Below, piece by piece: positions 57,207 through 64,000 of a DNA stretch of 64,000 nt. This stretch comes from Sycobia sp. Sy_11 (taxonomy: Eukaryota > Arthropoda > Insecta > Hymenoptera > Epichrysomallidae). Both the position numbers and the translations under genes were made by a program. Within the stretch, counting starts at the first letter, position 1. The number at the start of each line of letters is the position of its first letter. The stretch is from assembly GCA_018907035.1 (NCBI GenBank), contig JACCIC010000004.1, positions 7,586,001-7,650,000 on the forward strand. The letters run 5' to 3'. The notes beneath the pieces are model-generated. The model worked only from the letters and a program-made list of their open reading frames with translations, ran no database searches and had not been told where the DNA came from.

Positions 57207-59587
57207 CTGATGCGTAGCGCGACGATGGCGTAGGACGATCGCATGGAATTTTACAAAGAGTTTGGTTAAAGTTTTATATAATTACACATGCGACGAATCG
57301 ATGGCATGGCAGCATGAGGATAGTTTCTCTGGGACTTTTAAAGTTCGACGGCGACAGTTGCAAACCTTGAAATTTTTGTCGAAACTTCCTTACTAACAAG
57401 GAGAGAGTCGCATGTTTCGATATACACCCAAGTAGAAGATCTCTGTAGTCGTTCGTTCAAACGCATCCCTGGTCCAAAGAAATGTAGAATTAAAAGTTTA
57501 AGCGAATACGTATTCTAATAAGTAATTTAAATTTTTTTTTAGATACATTCTTTGCCGAATATAAGACATATAATGAACAATATAATGAAACCATAATATA
57601 AAGTATATTTCATGCATTATTTATAATTTTTAAACCCTAAATTTTAATAAGAATTCAAAATCCTTACAATTCAGGGCCTGTATTTATAGAAATAATTAAT
57701 TAAAAAAATAATCTAAATTAAATGAGATACTTAATACAGATATTGACTGCAGTCTTTTAATTATTCTATGATCTTTTAGTTAAAGAATAATTGTAATATT
57801 ATCTTCATATGCATTAATTATTTGTAAAATTGGCCTGAATCGTTAAGATTGTTAATTGAATATTTGAAATATTGAGTTTTAAAAATCACAAATAATACAG
57901 GGAATGAAATGTGTATTATGTGTTATTTATGTTTCATACGTTTAAATAAAAAAAAAAAAAATAGAATTTTCCAGTGACATCGTGTCGTATATGAGATGAA
58001 GAATGTGTCTGAGAAAATGTAAATTCATTATTATCAAAATGTTAATTCTAAATTTCTTTAGACCACGACGACATTGGCAATAATGACTGCAAAGATGTTC
58101 CATTTTGGAATATTAAAAAGGTGAGTAACATCCAGGATACAAATATATCACTCTTTCTCCTTGTAAGTCGTGTATTAAATTTATATAAATCAATAAAGTA
58201 TATTGATTATACTTTTTTACATAAATGCTTCGATACTTAAAAAGAAAGTTAAACAATATATTTTAAAATTTGATGTATGCTTACATTTTGAGGGTCCTGT
58301 TTATATCTTACAGTTTTTGAAACTTGACGAAAACTGTATTTTAAGGGTGAAATCTACAAAAACCTATGTAAATATCGTGGTGTATTGAAAAATGTTTAAT
58401 ACTTAATAAATATTTAAATAAATAAACGTTGCAAAGCTTACGAACATCGATATATTTTCTGTTCTATACATTTTTGCTGAAGAACTTGTATTTTTCGAAA
58501 AACATGTGAATCAGAAAACAATACAATCAGAATGAGTAAAACAGCGCGGATACTTCAGGATACTTTCTAGGAATACAAAGGCGCAGCATTGTTGAAATTT
58601 TCTCTATAGAAATATATACCAAAAAAATTTACAGAATAAAAATATACAATTTAATTCAATCTATACAAATATTGTTTTTCATCTTGATAGGGATAAATTA
58701 GAAAAGCTATGATTTTTATAGGGTGTTTTTTTATGATTTTTATCATACAAATCCAATTTTCGCCAATTTATGCAATAAGATTCATAATCAGCGCCCTCAA
58801 AAAACATAAATATATAAAGATCTTTTTCGTAAAAATTATAAAGAATTTCAAAATATAAAGTTAAGTTCAAAACTTTCATGAATCTATATAACATATATAG
58901 TAAATAACAATTCGATCATCATATTTATAATGTTTTCTTTGGGTAAACTTAGCGAAGGATGGATATTTTCTTAATATTAGAACTGTTACTTTACAACAAT
59001 TTTTCAACAAAAAAACTTGCAACTAATGTACTATTGAGAGTGTATTAAAGAAATGCAACTTGAAATCGAACTTTTTTGTCTTTTATGTCTAGTTTCAAAA
59101 AAAAAAAAAAAACTTATAACTAATAAATATTTTTATCGCTCCTACAGTCTATTTAACAAACTAATAGAATATAATTAGATTTTCAAAGACATGAAGTATC
59201 TGTTATAATGCAAAAAAATTCACGAGTAAAAGATTAGTCCTGTTTGAAAAAAAAAGTAGACAAGTAATATTAAGAATAATTCGTTTTGGTTAAAGCGTAC
59301 GCGTCAAAAGACTTTTAAATTTTAATTTATCAGTAAGAGAAATAGTATAACAACTTTTATTATAAATCGTCAAAAAATTACTATATACTGTGCATAGATA
59401 GGATCAGACTTAATAAAATTTATTTATAGTATAATAATTTTTATTATTATACTATCGAAGATAACAATATTTCACTTGAGAATCTAATATAGTATTAATA
59501 TCGAAAATAATATAGTAAAATAGAATATAGTATTTTTCGAAATTGAGAATTTTAATATTATTAATATTATAAATTATATAATATAAG
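57207..59587. other. Intron or intergenic DNA, exon-like island at about 58.06 kb
   Basis: AT-rich. The only structured item is a plus-strand stretch with good splice sites (TTTCTTTAG|ACCACG ... TTAAAAAG|GTGAGT, 58059-58120), reported as a finding. Confidence 0.5.
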
Positions 59588-60205
59588 ATACACTTATTTA
59601 TATCTGTTTATGAAAATTTTCTGAGTATTAAAAAACAATTGTGAAATAATTAATTTATTTCAAGAAAATTCAGCAAAAAATGGGCTAGTACATTCTATCT
59701 AAAATCTAATCTATAATTTTATATTTGATTCATAATTATTAAAATTCATCATTTAAAAATTATAAAAATTATATATTTTTGGTACTTGAACATTTAATTC
59801 AATTGTGATAAAAGTTACTATGTTATTTATCTTAGTAAACAAATTCTTCGTCTAAGTATAACTCAATTTCTATATAATTCTACTGAATATAAATGATTTT
59901 ATACGTATGTGTATTGTAATTTGGAAAAATCGTTAAAATGTTATTATTATATTCGTACGGATTTTCCATTCTTGATTCGAATTTAATGAATTATAAATTG
60001 TTGAATGCAGAAATGATTAAGTAAGAAAAATATATAAATTTTATAATTTTTAAATGATGAATTTTAATAATTATGAATCGAATATAAAATTATAGATTAG
60101 CTTTTAGAAAGAATGTACTAGCATAAATAAATAATTTAATTATTTCACAATTTCTTTAAATACTGACAAATTTTTCATAAACATATATAAATAAGTGTTT
60201 CTTTC
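59588..60205. mobile_element. Large foldback element, about 190-bp arms
   Basis: 59588-59780 and 60020-60205 are reverse complements with few differences. Shared blocks include CACTTATTTATAT, GTGAAATAATTAA, TAGTACATTCTATCTAAAAT, TATTTGATTCATAATTATTA and AAAATTCATCATTTAAAAAT. A loop of about 240 bp has no ORF. Unrelated by sequence to the other foldback elements here. Confidence 0.85.
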
Positions 60206-61433
60206 AATTTGAAGTGAATAGTAATAAAAGAAAGTTTTTAGAATTTTTATAAACACTAAAGTTTCCTATAACCGAGGCATATATCAATGCATTAAATATT
60301 TATTTATTTAATATGTTTAGTTAATTGCATTTGTAATCGATAATTACATAAATAATTCTATTTTTAAGGATAAACGAAAATATAAAAATAAAGTTAAATC
60401 GATTAAGTATATATTATATAAGACTTACGCAACATATTTCCAACGTTTTGAACCGCCTCTGAGGATTTTTCTTCTATGGAATAGTAAATAAATTATTAAA
60501 ATAATAATATTTTAATAATTATTAATATTTGCTTAAATTAAAATAATATATTGATTTAAAGAAACAGTTTAAGTGATTTGTTCATTATTTTACTAATCGT
60601 TCAATCAATAATTAGGACTTCTATTTCAATTAACTCTAGTCAAATATATTTGCTATAACAGTTAGAAAATTTCGGGTCATATATTTCTTAATAAAAACTC
60701 GTCAGGAGTACATTGTTTTTTAAGTACTGTTTTTATACAATATCTAACACAAAGGATTTGTATGCAATGATTAATAATAACGATCCATTTACTTATTCTT
60801 ATCTGTTATTCCAATGTTATCAATTATAGAATATATAAAATAATAATAAGAAAAAATATATTTAAAAAAAGTTTGAGGATGAATCTGTAGTTATAGATTA
60901 CAGTTCTAATTGACGAATAATTATAGAATGGATTTAACATACTCCTATACATATTTCTTCAGATTTTCTGGTATTTTTATAAATTAATATGCATTTCACA
61001 AGCCAGTTGAAAAAATCAAATATTATACTGAACAATATCTAACTCTTATGAATCGTGCTCGAGAAGTTTGCGGGACGGCTAAGTAACAAAGTTTGAGAGA
61101 TTGAAGAAAGAGAAATGTTTAATCATCAATTTGAGCTTCACAACAAAGTCGGTATATAATTCTGAACGATGGTCTTTGTAAATGAACAATTTCAAGATTT
61201 TAAATTTAAAAGTCAGAAAATCGATTGCACTAGCGTGTCAGTTCTTACATTTTACATTTAACTTATTGCGATAGAACTGTTGAAATGAGGTTTAAATTGA
61301 CTGACTCAAGTTGACTATATATAACGATTGTTTTGCACATTAGATTCTAAAATGTTTTGCTTGTATACTAGTAGAATATTTGAATCAGGGCTATACTTTT
61401 CACTTCATCTAATATAATTTCCGTTCCACTATA
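60206..61433. other. Intron or intergenic AT-rich DNA
   Basis: No coding, RNA or repeat signal that I can support. Confidence 0.5.
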
Positions 61434-62652
61434 TATTGGGAGGCGAACTTAGTTTCCGACCTTCACGTTTACATGGCGGTATAAGTAGTACGAAAAGTCA
61501 GATGTGTCGGATCTAATACTTATTTTTTAGTTTTGGCATTTACCAATAAAATTCAGTTAACAGGCGCCATCATTTGTGTAAATATTATAATTTTTTGATC
61601 AGTGAAAAATGAATCGTGATAAATTGTTTTTTCAACATGTTCTTTTGCACTACTTTGATTTGAAAAAAGTGTAGTAGAAACTTATGGATTGCTTCAAGAA
61701 TTTTATAGCGAACAAGCTCCATCGCTTACAACATGTAAAGAGTGGTTTCAGCGGCTTAGAATTGGAAATACTGATGTTAATGACAAAGAACGTTCTGGAC
61801 AACCGAAAAAATTTGGAAATAGAGAATTGCAAGCATTATTGGACGAAAACGCAGCTCAAACGCAGAAAAAACTCGCTAATAAGTTAGGAGTCAGTGACAG
61901 AGCAGTTGGCAAACGTTTACATGTGATGGGAAAGATTCATAAAGAAAGAAAATGGATGCCACACGATTTAACCGAAAATGTCATTATGAATCGATACAAC
62001 ATCGCACTGTCTTTGCTTGCCAGACAAAAAAGAAGAATTTTCTGTGGCGTATTATGACTGGTAATGAAAAGTGGATCTTCTATAACAATCCTAAGCGTAA
62101 AAAGTCATGGGTGGACTCAGGCTAACCGTCTACATCGACACCAAAACGGAATATTCACGGCCACAAGGTATTGCTGTGCATTTGGTGGCACCAACAGGGT
62201 GTGCTATACTACAAGCTGCTAAAACAGAATGAAACAGTCATTGCCAAGGTATATACATGGCAACTGCATGATTTACAACAGAAATTGATCGAACATAGAT
62301 CAGCAATCGCGAGCAATAGGCGCAAAGTCATTCTCTTGCATGACAACGCTCGGTCACAAGTTGCGAAAGCCGTCAATAACACCCTATTGGAGCTTGAATG
62401 GGAAGCGTTGCCGCACCCAGTGTATTCGCCAGACATGGCGCCTTCTGATTACCACCTATTCAGATCGATGCAGCATGATCTCGTTGATACGCACTTCCGA
62501 CATATTCATGAAGTGCGAGAATTTGTGGATGAGATGGAAAAAAGTAGTAGATAATGATGGAAAATATTTTGATTAAGCTAACGCGTATCCATTTTTCATC
62601 ATAAATGTCCTTTTTCCATTAAAAAAAGGTCAGAAAGTTCGAAGTTCGCTTC

Positions 62653-62660
<8 letters not shown>
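61434..62660 (+). mobile_element. Nearly complete mariner element, inactive transposase
   Basis: Both termini are present: TATTGGGAGGCGAACTTAG with TTTCCGACCTT at the left, and the inverted AAGGTCAGAAAGTTCGAAG with TTCGCTTCCTAATA at the right. The element sits beside a (TA)n tract, as expected for TA-target insertion. The transposase begins at 61609 (MNRDKLFFQHVLLHYFDLKK), hits two stops, then reads on in shifted frames. The HTH domains follow (SLTTCKEWFQRLRIG, KLANKLGVSDRAVGKRLHVM). The catalytic part has WWHQQGVLYYKLL, ILLHDNARSQ and PVYSPDMAPSDYHLF. The first catalytic Asp, normally in WWDQxGxxYYELL, is His. It lies in the intron between two zinc-finger exons, in opposite orientation to them. 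Confidence 0.92.

Positions 62661-62709
<49 letters not shown>
62661..62709. repeat. (TA)n microsatellite abutting the mariner
   Basis: About 50 bp of TA between the mariner terminus and the zinc-finger exon donor. It lengthens the exon's apparent ORF with Ile-Tyr repeats. Confidence 0.95.
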
Positions 62710-62714
<5 letters not shown>

Positions 62715-62721
62715 TTTTTAC

Positions 62722-63237
62722 CGCTGCTCTTCGTCTTTTGGTACGTCATTTCCTGCATTATAGCGTTCATATCTCCCGGCTGCATTTGGTCCTTGTGCAC
62801 TGACGCCAGATGTTTCTTCAGATTCAGGATCAATTTCGGCCTGTACGAGCAGAATTTGCACCGATAGATAGGCGCTACGCACTGCCCGGCGTGCTTCTTC
62901 AGGTTCTCGAGGTCATTGAAGGCCTTGCCGCACTTGATGCAATTCAAGCCGGGCATGTATTCGGTCTCGTGATTCTTGCTCAAGTGCCGCGTCAGCATCG
63001 TTTCGTTAGTGCACTTGAAATTGCAGTCGCTACAATAGTATATTTTCCGCTTGTTCTGGCACTCGAGCCTCCAGTGCTGATACAGTCCAGAGTACGAGGT
63101 GTACGTTTTACTGCATATTAAACACTCGTACGTCATGATCAAATTGCACTTTAAACATTTTCTGTCCTCCTTAGAGCCAATCAGCTTCTTCGTCTGACCG
63201 CATTTCGTGCATCTTTTAATAAAGGATTGAAGCGGCC
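62722..63237 (-). CDS. Zinc-finger exon (module B), 172 aa
   Basis: A 516-nt symmetric 1-1 exon. The acceptor is TATCTCAG|GG. The donor AGCAGCG|GTAAAA is preferred over reading on into the TA repeat and mariner end. Domains in order: a paired-CxxC ribbon (RCTKCGQTKKLIG ... KCLKC); YECLICSKTYTSYSGLYQHW ending in EC (C2HC); YYCSDCNFKCTNETMLTRHL (C2H2); LNCIKCGKAFNDLENLKKHA ending in QC (C2HC); YRCKFCSYRPKLILNLKKHL (C2H2). A short charged tail follows. The alternation of C2H2 and C2HC fingers repeats that of module A. Likely a nuclear DNA-binding protein; a lola-like or other BTB/C2H2 gene is possible, but no BTB domain lies in the window. Confidence 0.85.
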
Positions 63238-63495
63238 CTGAGATAAATAATAAATTGGTATTAATAATACAGGTCTACATTTTGAGTATGAAAAATGAAG
63301 CAGCTGCACGTGTACAGAATTACACTAAAAATTATATTATATTATTGGTGTTTTCACGAGTGCAATCAATGATCTTATCGTATTGTTCGATATTTATATT
63401 GAAAAATAGTAAATATAGCCGGATTATGAAGTTACTTAAAAGTGTAAGATACTTTGTCAAAAATGCAGTGCATCGATTATTAGAATTATTTTTAC

Positions 63496-63705
63496 CTGAC
63501 TTGAGTCCATTTGACAAAATAGATTTGCACTGCAGCTTTTTATGCCTGTACAGCGCGGGCAACGATTCGTACGCATTTTGACATTTATTGCAAATGTACG
63601 ACATAGCTATGTTACAGTCTTCGCATGTACTAGTAATAGTTACGGTAAACACATTTTTGGTTTTATTGCACCTTGGACAGTTAAGCGTAATTGAAGTCAG
63701 CGATT
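63496..63705 (-). CDS. Zinc-finger exon (module C), 70 aa
   Basis: A 210-nt symmetric 1-1 exon. The acceptor is CTATATAG|AA and the donor is GTCAG|GTAAAA. It encodes LNCPRCNKTKNVF, TCEDCNIAMSYICNKCQNAY and ESLPALYRHKKLQCKS, that is, the same paired-CxxC ribbon followed by one C2HC finger. Its donor is in phase with the module B acceptor 258 bp downstream, so the two very likely splice together. Its own acceptor is again phase 1, pointing to a further upstream exon beyond the window. Confidence 0.78.
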
Positions 63706-64000
63706 CTATATAGAAAACGGCTTAGCTTAAATAATCAGCAAATTAATTACAATGATATATTTTTAATCTATCGAATACTATAATTGCATATTCATCACAA
63801 TATGAATAATATGTGACGTACATATTCTTGTAAATTAATAAAAAAGTTCGAAGGCTTCTTATTTGACTGGAGTAGAGTTACAACCAGATTTCACATGAAG
63901 TTTCATATGTACGATTTGAAATTGTAATCAAATAGCTTACGGTACTTTTAATTCTTCTTACAATTTCACATAATTTCAAATTATTATAAATATTATTTTA
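63706..64000 (-). other. Intron upstream of module C
   Basis: AT-rich, no exon seen before the window ends. Confidence 0.5.

Noticed and set aside
56668..57244. Long open frames on the plus strand and in the other minus frames across module A
   Set aside because: They are by-products of very high G+C; only one minus frame has ordered zinc-finger Cys/His spacing and a splice acceptor.
62630..62721. Extension of the zinc-finger module B frame through Ile-Tyr repeats into GSELRTF
   Set aside because: The added residues come from the (TA)n tract and the mariner terminus; a phase-1 donor just before them gives a symmetric exon.
1..64000. tRNA, rRNA, CRISPR array, bacterial operon features
   Set aside because: No tRNA B-box or cloverleaf, no rRNA, no spaced direct-repeat array; gene structure is eukaryotic throughout.

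Overview
The window looks like nuclear DNA from an insect. It is very AT-rich (by eye about 70-75% A+T), its genes are split by GT-AG introns, it has long (TA)n tracts, and it is littered with decayed mariner, pogo-like, Ty3/gypsy and non-LTR elements. The mix of mariner remnants, small secreted-protein genes and AT content would suit a hymenopteran such as a parasitoid wasp, but nothing in the sequence fixes the species.

Layout. 1-12.5 kb, minus strand: the 5' part of RELCH (LisH, coiled-coil, HEAT; RAB11-binding). Seven coding exons are resolved in phase and the gene runs off the left edge. Its 6.7-kb intron 5 holds a 123-bp tandem duplication, a pogo-like transposase relic fused to a mariner copy, a second mariner relic, and a first-exon-like signal. 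12.8-13.2 kb: a small same-strand gene of unknown function just upstream of RELCH. 13.2-22.2 kb: gene-poor DNA with a foldback element, a probable gypsy relic and a mariner.

22.2-31.3 kb, plus strand: two TATA-box genes for secreted proteins. One encodes a 106-residue protein with a Thr-rich tail. The other encodes a 235-residue RNase T2-fold protein in which the catalytic histidines are replaced, so it is very probably a pseudoenzyme. A third TATA box followed by a signal-peptide-like ORF lies inside an intron of the first gene. This cluster is the best candidate for lineage-specific secreted biology (saliva, venom or immune).

32-45 kb: transposon graveyard. It holds a detached mariner end, mariner relics, Jockey-like RT, a gypsy integrase, and a nearly full-length but dead non-LTR element on the minus strand. 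47.2-52.4 kb, plus strand: a four-exon gene for a 432-residue protein with two zinc knuckles, possibly gag-derived.

56.7-63.7 kb, minus strand: three zinc-finger coding exons, all with phase-1 boundaries and a common layout (paired CxxC ribbon, then C2H2/C2HC fingers). They belong to one C2H2 gene or a lola-like alternative-exon array that continues past the right edge. A nearly complete mariner sits in the intron between two of them, and three foldback elements are scattered across the window's right half and the 26-kb region.
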